64,000 bases of DNA. It comes from Phycisphaeraceae bacterium (GTDB taxonomy: Bacteria > Planctomycetota > Phycisphaerae > Phycisphaerales > Phycisphaeraceae). The first letter of the stretch is position 1, and every line of letters starts with the position of its first letter. A program made the translations under genes and the position numbers. This document shows positions 25,054 through 33,202 of the stretch, piece by piece. The stretch lies in the NCBI GenBank assembly GCA_028277745.1, contig JANQFR010000025.1, forward strand, positions 1 to 64,000, read 5' to 3'. The notes beneath the pieces were generated by a model that was given only the letters and a program-made list of their open reading frames with translations, had not been told where the DNA came from and made no database searches.

Positions 25054-25377
25054 ATGGCCAGTGAAGCATCCGAAGCGTTGGTCGCCAAGCCGTTGCCGCA
25101 GCTGCTGGAAGGCCTGGGCATGGCGGTGGCGAACGCGAATAAGGCGTTGATCGCCAACCAGGGCGACGAGTCGCGGATGGTCATCAACTCGGCCGAGATC
25201 GAGTTGGCGATCGCGGTGAACCTCGCTAAGGGCTCGGAGTTCCAGGCCAGCGCGGGCGGGGGGATCTACGGCTTCAGCGTCAACGCGTCCTACGCGCGCA
25301 CCTACAACTTCAGCGAGGAAGCCTCGTCGCGGATCAAACTCCAGGTGGCGGTCACCCCGCCCCAGCCCACCGAGTAA
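25054..25377 (+). CDS. first of three related small proteins, unknown family
   Basis: A 107-residue protein: an N-terminal amphipathic helix (LPQLLEGLGMAVANANKALI, residues ~14-33), a loop, a strand VINSAEIELAIAVNLAKG, a Gly/Ala/Ser-rich segment (SAGGGIYGFSVNASYARTY) and a closing strand SRIKLQVAVTP. The next two genes encode proteins of the same plan. ATG 25054 is preceded by AAGGGGG seven bases upstream. No signal peptide or membrane helix. It recalls the DUF2589 or trypco2-like small beta-sandwich families, but I am not sure of either. Confidence 0.72.
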   Translation: MASEASEALVAKPLPQLLEGLGMAVANANKALIANQGDESRMVINSAEIELAIAVNLAKGSEFQASAGGGIYGFSVNASYARTYNFSEEASSRIKLQVAVTPPQPTE

Positions 25378-25418
25378 CGTTGCCGACAGGTCCGCGGTGA
25401 GTCCGCGCGGGGTACGCC

Positions 25419-26162
25419 ATGGGAAAGAAGATCCGTCGGAAACAAGTGACGCGCAGGCGCGTGCGGCAGGTCGACACCGCCGAGCGGCCGGTCACGCTCG
25501 ACGAGGTGCTCGTGGCGTTTCAGAAGACCCTCGCCCGGGCCACGCGCAGCGCCCGGGAGGTCAGCCGGTCCGACGCCGCGTTCGCCACCGGCGAGAAGAC
25601 GCTCTACCTGGTCGACGGCCTCGACCTGGAGCTGAACGCCGGGTTCCGCCCCGCCACGACCGACGACACGCAGGCGGATTACGTCGAGGTCGACTTCAAC
25701 GCCCCGCCCGAGGACCGCTCCACGGTCCGGTTCCGCGTCGAGGCCAAGCCGCTGGAGCCGGTGGCGGAGACGACGCTGACCCTGTCGGATCGCGACCCGC
25801 TGAACCAGGAGCCGGGCCTGCTGTTGCTGCGGGCCATGCTCATCGGGCCGACCGGGCGCGGCGAGCAGGCGGCCATCGCGCCGTTGGGACGCAAGACCAT
25901 CCAGGTCCACGTCATCGCCGACGGGCAGGCCGCCGACCCGGTGGAGCTGACCACCGTCGGGTCCGGCGACAACGCCGGGCTGGCGGACTTCGTGATCGAC
26001 CCCGCCCTGTCGCAGCTCGTCGCCGGCAACGACGCGTTCGAGCTGGGCATCGACACCTCCGCCGCCGAGTCGCTGAGCATTTTCGCGTCCAGCGTCGACC
26101 CGCCCGCGAGCTCGACCGCCCTCACCCTGCCCGTGATCCTTGAAGCTGTCGAAGAGGAGTAG
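25419..26162 (+). CDS. second of three related proteins, longer, unknown family
   Basis: A 247-residue protein. A basic start (MGKKIRRKQVTRRRVRQ) is followed by a helix (LDEVLVAFQKTLARATRSAR) and the strand pattern TLYLVDGLDLELNAGF, then VRFRVEAKPLEP, matching the other two family members. From residue ~125 a second beta-rich domain follows (KTIQVHVIADGQAADPVELT, then FELGIDTSAAESLSIFASSV). It starts 41 bases after the first gene and ends two bases before the third. Cytosolic by appearance. The function is not known; the repeated architecture implies that the three proteins assemble together. Confidence 0.72.
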   Translation: MGKKIRRKQVTRRRVRQVDTAERPVTLDEVLVAFQKTLARATRSAREVSRSDAAFATGEKTLYLVDGLDLELNAGFRPATTDDTQADYVEVDFNAPPEDRSTVRFRVEAKPLEPVAETTLTLSDRDPLNQEPGLLLLRAMLIGPTGRGEQAAIAPLGRKTIQVHVIADGQAADPVELTTVGSGDNAGLADFVIDPALSQLVAGNDAFELGIDTSAAESLSIFASSVDPPASSTALTLPVILEAVEEE

Positions 26163-26164
26163 CC

Positions 26165-26461
26165 GTGGCCGTCACCGAAAACGAGATGCGCGTCGATCAG
26201 CTGCTCACCCGGATGACCGAGGCCTGCGCCAAATCCGCGGTCCAGCTTCAGCAACAGATGACGACCACCGCCAACGCCCTGCCCCACCACTACACGATCC
26301 CCAAGATGAGCATCGAGCTGAAGCTGTCGATGTCCTACTCCCAAGGCGTGGTCAAGGGCTTCTTCACCAAGCGCAGCAGCGAAACCGAAGCAAGCTCGCT
26401 GAGCACCATCTCGCTCGACATCGTCGCGGTGCCCAAGCAGCCCGCCGTTGACGCAACGTGA
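26165..26461 (+). CDS. third of three related small proteins, unknown family
   Basis: A 98-residue protein with an N-terminal helix (VDQLLTRMTEACAKSAVQLQ), the segment ALPHHYTIPKMSIELKLSMS, a variable middle and the closing strand STISLDIVAVPKQP. The 'P..xIP.MxIELKL' stretch is the part most like DUF2589-type proteins. Starts with GTG or the following frame at 26165, two bases after the preceding stop, so it is translationally coupled. A family-A palindrome eight bases after the stop ends the operon. Confidence 0.7.
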   Translation: MAVTENEMRVDQLLTRMTEACAKSAVQLQQQMTTTANALPHHYTIPKMSIELKLSMSYSQGVVKGFFTKRSSETEASSLSTISLDIVAVPKQPAVDAT

Positions 26462-26469
26462 CCGAAGCC

Positions 26470-26499
26470 GAAGCCCAGGGATTGCAATCCCTGGGCTTC
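26470..26499. terminator. palindrome family A, copy 3 (bidirectional position)
   Basis: GAAGCCCAGGGATTGCAATC followed by CCTGGGCTTC, perfect 15-base arms. It lies between convergent stop codons (26461 on plus, 26509 on minus), so it can terminate both. Confidence 0.78.
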
Positions 26500-26508
26500 C
26501 CCAAACAG

Positions 26509-27801
26509 TTAATCCACATCCGCCGACGGGAACAGCTCCGTGGTCTGCAACGAAGCCGCCTCCTCACGCAGCCGAAGGTAAGGCTCACGGTTATCCGCCA
26601 GATCAACCGGCCGGCCGGTCCGGGCGCCCCACCACGTCTCGATCGCATCGAGGTATTCAAACCCGTGCTCCAGGCTCGGCTCGACCACGGTGCCCTCGGC
26701 CCAATCGTTCCACGTCACGATCTGGATCAGCGGCGCCTCGACCGTCTGGGCCTGCGCCATGGTCTGTTCGAGGAACGCCAGGCCGTTGCGCTCCAGCTTC
26801 CGCGGCCCGCCGCCCCAGCCCCACACGCCGGTGTCGTCAAAGCCGGGCGACACAAACGGCATGAAGAAATCAAGCCGCTGCTGGGCGCCCAACTCACCCG
26901 CGATCCCGCGGAAGTGCGCGAAGTCCTGAACCCAGACCGGATCGGGCTTGACCCACATGAACGCGGCGTCGAGCGGAGGGTGCAGCTCGGGGCGGTCGAG
27001 GTTCTGCCGGCAGAGATAAGGCGCCCGCGGCAGCGCGTCGAGGATCGCCCGCCAGTCGTCCGCGGTCAGCGTGCGCGGGCCCAGTTCATCCTCGCCCCAA
27101 TAGTTGAACTGAAACACCGCCGGCCGATCGCCGTGCCGCAGGTAAGCCGGGTGCGAGCCGTACTCGGAGAGCAGGTAGCCCAGGTCCTGCGTCGCGGACC
27201 GCACGATGTCGTCCCGCGACGCGGGCGATCGGTACGGCGGCCAGTTGATCTTCTCCTCGTAGCAGACCGCGATCTTCACGCCCGCGCGCTCGGCCTCGTC
27301 GAGCAACGCCGGCATCAGGCGGTCCGAGTCGTCGGCGCCCGGGCCGTACCAGATCACCACCATCACGCTGATCCCGGCGTTGCGCGCGGTCTCCAGGTGA
27401 TACCGGATCACACGCGGGTCGCGGCTGTTGTACGGCCCGATCAACGGGTAAAACACCGACGAAATGTCCCGCCGGCCGAGCGTGGTCTGCGTCTCCGGGT
27501 CGCGCCGCGGGCCCGGGCCGTCCCACTTCCAGTGACGCCAGCTCCGCCGGCCCGGCTCGCCATCGGGAAACACCTCGAACCACGGCATGTAATGCGCCGC
27601 GAGATACGGCGGCTCGCCGCCGAGGTTCCAGGGATGCGAAGCGCTCGCATCCGCCTCCACGGAAACGCGGTCATCGGGACGCGGGGCGTCGGCTTCCATC
27701 GGGTCGTTCTCCGCCCGCGGCCCTTCGGGGCCCGCGGCCCGGCACGCCGGGGGGACGGCCAACAGCATCACGCAGAGAAGGATGCGGTTCAAGCGCGTCA
27801 T
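26509..27801 (-). CDS. secreted GH99-like / WbsX-type hydrolase-fold protein
   Basis: A 430-residue exported protein. The signal peptide is [20 protein letters not shown] followed by RAA. The TIM-barrel features of the GH71/GH99-like group are visible: [52 protein letters not shown], and the hallmark [16 protein letters not shown] near the C-terminus. GH99 enzymes cleave alpha-mannosidic bonds endo-wise; related planctomycete proteins are uncharacterised. ATG 27801 overlaps the pseudopilin stop (ATGA). Linked sulfatase, LacI and PEP-CTERM genes suggest action on a (sulfated) polysaccharide. The substrate is inference. Confidence 0.8.
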   Translation of the reverse strand: MTRLNRILLCVMLLAVPPACRAAGPEGPRAENDPMEADAPRPDDRVSVEADASASHPWNLGGEPPYLAAHYMPWFEVFPDGEPGRRSWRHWKWDGPGPRRDPETQTTLGRRDISSVFYPLIGPYNSRDPRVIRYHLETARNAGISVMVVIWYGPGADDSDRLMPALLDEAERAGVKIAVCYEEKINWPPYRSPASRDDIVRSATQDLGYLLSEYGSHPAYLRHGDRPAVFQFNYWGEDELGPRTLTADDWRAILDALPRAPYLCRQNLDRPELHPPLDAAFMWVKPDPVWVQDFAHFRGIAGELGAQQRLDFFMPFVSPGFDDTGVWGWGGGPRKLERNGLAFLEQTMAQAQTVEAPLIQIVTWNDWAEGTVVEPSLEHGFEYLDAIETWWGARTGRPVDLADNREPYLRLREEAASLQTTELFPSADVD

Positions 27802-28547
27802 GGGCCGAGCCACTTCCAGCGGTCGTTGATGTTGTCGCCGTAAAACGTGTCCGCCTGGAACGCGTCGACCACATCGAAACCCAGGAACTCGACATGACCG
27901 TCGGAGAAGCCGTAATTGCCGCCCTGGCCCTGGTGCAGATTCGCGGCGGTAAAGAACAAAGATTCCATCTCCGGCACTGTCACGTACGCTCGATTCGTCG
28001 GATCAGCCTGAATACCGGGGTAACCGTAGTTTTCGCCAATGACAAAAACATGGACGGGGATGTCTTCGATCCGCGCCACAAAATCATCCGGATGTGGCGT
28101 ATTCAGATTCGTATATTCAGGCCATGGGAAACGATAACCGTCGGTGCGAAGAGAGCCCTCGTTAAACCTCATATCATTGACGCCATAACTACGCGGCGTG
28201 AATTCATCGAACGGAGTTACGGTGCTGCGCTGGATGTCGTCTTCGGGGCAGGTATACACGTCGAGGCTGCCGACGTAACCCAGCTCGGCGAGGATGCCCG
28301 ACCAGTCGTTGAACCCGTACCGGGAAGGCGGTCCGCTGGTCTTGGGGACCAGCTCGCCGTTGTCATCCACGGTGTACGCGACGTGGGCCAGTATGATCTG
28401 CCGCACGTTCGAGCCGCACTGGATCTGGCGGGCCGAGGCGCGGGCCGCGCCGAGCGCGGGCAGCAGCACGCTGATCAGAAGCGCGATGATCGAAATGACC
28501 ACCAGCAATTCGATTAACGTAAAACCTTGGCGATTCCGGGCAGGCAT
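27798..28547 (-). CDS. type II-secretion-like pseudopilin (prepilin-type N-terminus, H-x9-DG)
   Basis: A 249-residue protein. The prepilin peptidase site and hydrophobic helix are [20 protein letters not shown] (residues ~6-25). The C-terminal region has the planctomycete H-x9-DG motif ([20 protein letters not shown]). Such proteins are very numerous in planctomycetes and are thought to build secretion or surface pseudopili, possibly with substrate-binding heads. GGAG lies six bases before the ATG. It overlaps the GH99-like gene by four bases, so both products are made together. Confidence 0.92.
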   Translation of the reverse strand: MPARNRQGFTLIELLVVISIIALLISVLLPALGAARASARQIQCGSNVRQIILAHVAYTVDDNGELVPKTSGPPSRYGFNDWSGILAELGYVGSLDVYTCPEDDIQRSTVTPFDEFTPRSYGVNDMRFNEGSLRTDGYRFPWPEYTNLNTPHPDDFVARIEDIPVHVFVIGENYGYPGIQADPTNRAYVTVPEMESLFFTAANLHQGQGGNYGFSDGHVEFLGFDVVDAFQADTFYGDNINDRWKWLGP

Positions 28548-28617
28548 GGGAACTCCGATGCAAGGCGGTGACGAATCATAGGACGCAACCGGTCGACGAC
28601 GCCGGACTCGACGGCAT

Positions 28618-29181
28618 CTATCGGCCCGACCGGTACAGCACGCACAGGGCGCCGATCCCGGTCAGCATCAGCGACGCCGGCTCGGGGATGGGGGCGGCGG
28701 CGATCTGGTCGAACGTGAACGACGCGTCCGCCTCCGCGAACGGCAGGACGCGGACCTGCAGCACGTACGACACCGCCCCGTCGGGCGCGCCGGCGGCGGC
28801 ATCGAAGACGATCGGCGTCTCCTGGTTCGTGTCCGTCAGGACCAGGGACTGGCCGACAAACGCGTCGGCCGCGTTGAAATAAATGGCGGTCACGTTGATG
28901 AAGTCGTTGTCCGCCGGCGCGTAGGGCGTGATCGTGACCTGGCTGTCGGTCAGGGCGATCTTCCCGCCCGCCTCGCCGGTCCAGACGGCGCCCGAGTCCT
29001 GCTCGAAGCCGTTGGTCTTGGTCAGGGTGACCGTGCCGTCGGCGTTGTCGACGACCGACGCGGCGCCGAACACTTCGCTGAAGCGATCGGTGTTGTCCAT
29101 GTCGTCGATGACCGCCGCGTGCAGGGCCCCCGTCAGCAGCAGGGCCGGGCCGGTCATGAGTAAGCCTGTCATCTTGATCAT
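28618..29181 (-). CDS. PEP-CTERM-anchored exported protein
   Basis: A 187-residue protein with an N-terminal signal peptide ([22 protein letters not shown]), a ~140-residue beta-rich body that starts [17 protein letters not shown], and a C-terminal PEP-CTERM sorting signal ([20 protein letters not shown] followed by SGR). PEP-CTERM proteins are cleaved and anchored by exosortase and are usually part of a surface matrix. GGAGGA lies six bases before the ATG. The body could be a carbohydrate-binding sandwich, which would fit the neighbouring hydrolase and sulfatase, but that is inference. Confidence 0.88.
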   Translation of the reverse strand: MIKMTGLLMTGPALLLTGALHAAVIDDMDNTDRFSEVFGAASVVDNADGTVTLTKTNGFEQDSGAVWTGEAGGKIALTDSQVTITPYAPADNDFINVTAIYFNAADAFVGQSLVLTDTNQETPIVFDAAAGAPDGAVSYVLQVRVLPFAEADASFTFDQIAAAPIPEPASLMLTGIGALCVLYRSGR

Positions 29182-29235
29182 CTTGAATCCTCCGAGGCCA
29201 AAAAGCGGTGAAACGAAGCCGCCGAGACGGCGGGA

Positions 29236-30234
29236 TCAGGGGCGAGAACCAACTCCATCGGGAACGTCCAGCGTCGCCACCGAGTCGCGCTCGACCAACT
29301 CGGTCGGCAGGCAGCGGTCGACGGTCTCCGCGGGCGATCCGTTCTCGATGAACGACGTCACGTGTTCGACCGCCAACTCGGCCAGCGACTCCAGCGGCTG
29401 ACGCACGACGGTCTGGGGCGGGGTGAAGTATTGATAGATCGGCAGGTCTTCGAGGGTCACGGTCGAGATGTCCCGGCCGATGACCTTGCCCAGCACGTTG
29501 CTGAGGATGTGCAACACCTCGAGGCTGGAGTCTTCGCTGAAGTTCAGCAGCGCCGTCACGCCGCGCTGGAGCCAGCGCGCCAGCACGTCGTAGGCGGGGG
29601 TTTCAAGGGTGTAGCGGATGAGCGACCCGTCGACCGGCAGGCCGGCGCGGCGCAGCGCATCTTCGTAGCCCTGTCTGCGCTGCCGGCTGCCCCATTCGTC
29701 GGGCTCGATGGCGAGGAACGCGATCTTGCGGTGGCCGTGCCGGATCAGGTGCTCGGCCGCGAGCACGCCCTGCTGGTAATGGTCGGCGTACACGCTGTGG
29801 ATGCCCCGGTCGTGCAGCGGCTTGTTGATGGTCACCAGCGGGAGGTTGGGGATCGACCGCAGCCGGGCCAGCCGGTCGTCAAACACCACGCCGACCGCGC
29901 CGTCGAGGTGCGTCTCGTAGGCGAGTTCGAGGTTCTCCACGTCGATCAGCTCGACCAGGTACCGCCTGGCCGACAGCATCCGGGCGACCATCGACGTCAC
30001 GGCGCTGACATAGCCCACCGGCAAAGCGGGGCTGTTGCGGCCCGTCACCACGGCGACGCAGCGGTGAGCGACCTTTGGGATAAACCCCAGCGTCCGGCTG
30101 CTGTGCATCACCCGCCGACGCAGGTCCGCCGTCACCGAGGGGTGACGGTTCATCACCCGCGACACCGTCCCGATCGACACCTCGGCGTGACGGGCCACAT
30201 CAGAAATCGAGATCGACGTCGGCCGGCTTGACAT
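29236..30234 (-). CDS. LacI/GalR-family transcriptional regulator
   Basis: A 332-residue LacI-type regulator. The helix-turn-helix is SISISDVARHAEVSIGTVSR VMNRHPSVTADLRRRVM (residues ~6-42), followed by a periplasmic-binding-like domain with HLIRHGHRKIAFLAIEPDEW. ATG 30234 replaces the longer frame to 30285. The hinge helix and effector-pocket residues are diverged, so the ligand is not predictable. It stands between the sulfatase gene and the PEP-CTERM/pseudopilin/hydrolase genes, all in one direction, and is the likely local repressor, with sugar released from the polysaccharide as inducer. Confidence 0.93.
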   Translation of the reverse strand: MSSRPTSISISDVARHAEVSIGTVSRVMNRHPSVTADLRRRVMHSSRTLGFIPKVAHRCVAVVTGRNSPALPVGYVSAVTSMVARMLSARRYLVELIDVENLELAYETHLDGAVGVVFDDRLARLRSIPNLPLVTINKPLHDRGIHSVYADHYQQGVLAAEHLIRHGHRKIAFLAIEPDEWGSRQRRQGYEDALRRAGLPVDGSLIRYTLETPAYDVLARWLQRGVTALLNFSEDSSLEVLHILSNVLGKVIGRDISTVTLEDLPIYQYFTPPQTVVRQPLESLAELAVEHVTSFIENGSPAETVDRCLPTELVERDSVATLDVPDGVGSRP

Positions 30235-30290
30235 GAGAGACTCACCTATCCGGGCGGGAGACACCCCCGCCCATGTAGAATCCAATTAAT

Positions 30291-30346
30291 AAAATAACAA
30301 ACCCGTGAAAATAATCAATAGAAAGATGAAAAATTTCATTTCACGG
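30291..30346 (-). promoter_or_regulatory. AT-rich candidate promoter and operators of the lacI-type gene
   Basis: In a GC-rich genome this short stretch is strikingly AT-rich. On the minus strand TTGATT (30313-30318) and TATTTT (30291-30296) are 16 bases apart. Two dyads overlap it: CCGTGAAA (30303-30310) with TTTCACGG (30339-30346), and ATGAAA-AA-TTTCAT (30326-30339). LacI proteins often bind such dyads. The calls are from sequence only. Confidence 0.4.
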
Positions 30347-30389
30347 CACAAATGCCCTTATTCCATTGTCTCAACAGTGGATAAAACGA

Positions 30390-31832
30390 TCAGGATGGGT
30401 CAGCGAACCCCAGCTTGACGCCGGGCTGGTCGAGCTGCGGGCGGGTGAACGGGTTGAGCAGCGGGTCGTCGATCGACTCGCACCACTCGATCATGCGATG
30501 GCGCAGGCGCGCCAGCTCGCCCCCGGCCGCGGGGTCGTCGATGCGGTTGGTCAGCTCGGCGGGGTCGGCGTCGAGGTCATACAGCTCGTCCTGCGCCGCG
30601 GCGTTCCAGACGTACTTCCAACAGCGGTCCCGCACCATCCGCGTGCTGTAGAGGCCGAACTGGCAGCCGAAGTACTGGCTGTAGATGTCCTGACGCGGCC
30701 CGGGCCGGTCCCCGCGGGCGATCGGCAGCAGGTCCGCCCCCTCGAACCCATCGGGCGCAGCGACGCCGGCGGCGCGGCAGATCGTCGACGCCAGGTCCAG
30801 CTCGTGGCTGACAAACGCGTCGCACACCCCGCCCGCCGGCAGGACGCCCGGCCAGCGCATCACCAACGGCACGCGCAACACCTCGTCGTACATCATGAAG
30901 TGCTTGTCCATCATGCCGTGGCCCCCGCACAGGTCGCCGTGGTCCGTGCTGTAGATCACCAAGGTGTTCTCGGCCAGCCCCAGGCGGTCGAGCGCCTCCA
31001 GGAGCGTCGCGATGGACTGGTCCATCAACGTGATTTCCGCGAGGTATCGGCTAACCACGGGCGCCCATTGCTCCCACGTCCAGCCCTCCACGCCCCAGGT
31101 CCGCCGCTGCTGCCGCTGGATGAACGGCTTGTCCTTCAGCGGATCGGGGAAGCTCGGCCAGGGCTCGATCGTTTCCGGCGGGTACCAGCCCGCGATCTGG
31201 TCCGGGATCACGTTCGGCAGGTGCGGCTCCGAGGGGTCCCAGCGGACGAAAAACGGCTTGCCCTCGGCCGAGAAGTCCGTCATCGCGTCGACGGCGAGCC
31301 GGGCGCCCCAGGCGAGGCGGCTCTGCGGGGGCGAGGTGGTGGGGTCGGCCTCGCCGAACCAGCCGTTATGACGCGGGCGCGGGGGCATCCCCTGCGATCG
31401 GCGCCAGGCCGCGTAATCCTGCTCCTCCCGGGCGTACCGATCGACGCCGTAGTCGGTCGGCGGGCCGGGCGTTTCGCCATGGAACTTGCCGATGTGGGCC
31501 TGCCGGTAGCCCGCTTCGTGCAGCAGGGTCCAGAGGATCGGGCCGTCCGCGTCGGCAGGACGATAGGCGTCGACCGAAGGGATCGTGAGGCAGCCGTGCT
31601 GGGTGGGCCAGCGCCCGGTCAGCAGGCTGGCCCGCGCCGGGCTGCAGATGGGCGTGGGGGTGAACGCGTGGGTGAAGTCCACCCCCTCAGCGGCCAGGCG
31701 GGTCAGGTGCGGCGTCCGCAGTTGCCCATGGCCGTGATGGGCCAGGCAATCGTAACGGTGCTGATCGGAATGGATCAGCAGGATGTTGGGACGTTCATGC
31801 GGCACGGCGTCAGGGGTGAAACGCGACTCCAT
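30390..31832 (-). CDS. sulfatase (formylglycine-dependent, arylsulfatase-like)
   Basis: A 480-residue type I sulfatase. The formylglycine site is Cys63 in PICSPARASLLTG, matching C-x-P-x-R. Metal-site residues are seen in LLIHSDQHRYD near the start and STDHGDLCGGHG around residue 315. No signal peptide is evident, so it acts in the cytoplasm or is exported by another route. ATG 31832 was used; TTG 31850 is an alternative start. A formylglycine-generating enzyme is not in the window. It precedes the LacI gene in the same direction. Removing sulfate from an algal-type polysaccharide would fit with the GH99-like gene. Confidence 0.93.
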   Translation of the reverse strand: MESRFTPDAVPHERPNILLIHSDQHRYDCLAHHGHGQLRTPHLTRLAAEGVDFTHAFTPTPICSPARASLLTGRWPTQHGCLTIPSVDAYRPADADGPILWTLLHEAGYRQAHIGKFHGETPGPPTDYGVDRYAREEQDYAAWRRSQGMPPRPRHNGWFGEADPTTSPPQSRLAWGARLAVDAMTDFSAEGKPFFVRWDPSEPHLPNVIPDQIAGWYPPETIEPWPSFPDPLKDKPFIQRQQRRTWGVEGWTWEQWAPVVSRYLAEITLMDQSIATLLEALDRLGLAENTLVIYSTDHGDLCGGHGMMDKHFMMYDEVLRVPLVMRWPGVLPAGGVCDAFVSHELDLASTICRAAGVAAPDGFEGADLLPIARGDRPGPRQDIYSQYFGCQFGLYSTRMVRDRCWKYVWNAAAQDELYDLDADPAELTNRIDDPAAGGELARLRHRMIEWCESIDDPLLNPFTRPQLDQPGVKLGFADPS

Positions 31833-32056
31833 CCAACGGACAGAAATCAAGTGTAGCGTTCCAACGGTATACCGTTTAGCGCCGGCCCGCCGGGCCGGGC
31901 TGTCGCTGAGCGTGCAGAACCGCTCCCAAAGCCCGCCATAAGATAGACTAGGTTTGTCAGATCAGACGATCAGACGCACGGTTCCCGGATCACGAGATCG
32001 CCGCACCCGCCGGATTGTTCCATCGCGTTGTCCGCCGCATCGGGAGGGCCCCACCC

Positions 32057-33172
32057 ATGACCACTCAGGCGTTGTCGCACCCGGCCCATCGGCTCCTGGC
32101 CGAGTCGGCGGAGTTCCCCGCCGACGCCGGCGTCCAGGTGCTCGAGGGCGGCGCGGGCCAACTGGCCGAGGCGGTCGCCGCGCGGGTCCCCGCGGGCTGG
32201 GTCGTCTCTTTGACGCGCGACTGGCGCGAGCTGACCGCCGCGCAGGCCCTGCTGGAAGACACCCCCAACGCCGAGGCGAGCGGCGCGGCGTTCGCCCTGC
32301 CGGACCGGCCGACCGACCTCGTGCTGATGTCCATCCCCAAAGGGCGCTACCTGTCCCGTGCGCTGCTGGCGTCGGCGTGGACCGCGCTGCGCGACGGCGG
32401 GGCCTTGTACCTGGCGGGGCCCTCGAAAATGGGCGCCAAGTCGGTCATCAACGACGCGCGATCGCTGTTCGGCAACGCGGAGGTGATGGGCTACAAGTCG
32501 CACCAGCGCGTGGCGCGGTGCGTCAAGGACAACGCCGCGACCGACGCGCCGGCCTGGGCCGGCGAGCCCGGGGTGGCGAACGGGACGTTCGGCGAGTTCA
32601 CGATCGACTCGCCCGCCGGCCTCCTGACGTTCCGCACACGTCCGGGCGTGTTCTCCTGGGACGGGCTGGACGAGGGGACCGCCCTGCTGCTGGAGCATTT
32701 GGAGATCGCCGACGGTGAGAGCGTGTGGGACGTGGGCTGCGGCTGCGGGGTCATCGGCCTGTGGGCGGCCCAGGCGGGGGCGCGGGTGCTGATGAGCGAT
32801 ATCGACCTGATCGCGCTGGCGTGCGCGCGTGGCAACGTCGCGTTCAACCGGCTGGACGACCGCGTGGAGGTCGCCGCGTGCGACGGTCTGCGGCGAGAGG
32901 ACGGGCGGGCGTACGACCTGATCGTGACCAACCCGGCGTTCCATCAGGGCCGGGACCGCGACACCGCGATGGCCGAAAACCTGATCCGCGACGCGTCAGG
33001 CCGGCTGGCGCCGGGCGGACGGCTGGTGATCGTCGCCAATCGGTTCCTCGGCTACGCCAAGGCCTTGAAGCGGGCCGGTTTCGAGGTCGGCGTGGTGACC
33101 GAAACCAGCCGATACCGGGTGTTTGAGGGGGTCGCGGGCGGCCCGGAGGACGCCGATTTTCCGCTGTCATGA
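32057..33172 (+). CDS. RsmC/RlmG-type rRNA (guanine-N2) methyltransferase
   Basis: A 371-residue two-domain methyltransferase. The N-terminal ~190 residues form a degenerate Rossmann domain without a SAM motif. The C-terminal domain has VWDVGCGCGVIGLWAAQAGA, then DRVEVAACDG, and the N-P-P-F-H-like motif IVTNPAFHQGRDRD, typical of the RsmC/RlmG group that methylates guanine N2 in rRNA. Which rRNA (16S G1207 or 23S G1835) cannot be told. It is divergent from the sulfatase, with ~220 bases between starts, and lies 30 bases upstream of the PhoH gene, probably one transcript. Confidence 0.85.
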   Translation: MTTQALSHPAHRLLAESAEFPADAGVQVLEGGAGQLAEAVAARVPAGWVVSLTRDWRELTAAQALLEDTPNAEASGAAFALPDRPTDLVLMSIPKGRYLSRALLASAWTALRDGGALYLAGPSKMGAKSVINDARSLFGNAEVMGYKSHQRVARCVKDNAATDAPAWAGEPGVANGTFGEFTIDSPAGLLTFRTRPGVFSWDGLDEGTALLLEHLEIADGESVWDVGCGCGVIGLWAAQAGARVLMSDIDLIALACARGNVAFNRLDDRVEVAACDGLRREDGRAYDLIVTNPAFHQGRDRDTAMAENLIRDASGRLAPGGRLVIVANRFLGYAKALKRAGFEVGVVTETSRYRVFEGVAGGPEDADFPLS

Positions 33173-33202
33173 TTTGATGAGCAGTGCAGGCGGACGCCCC
33201 GG

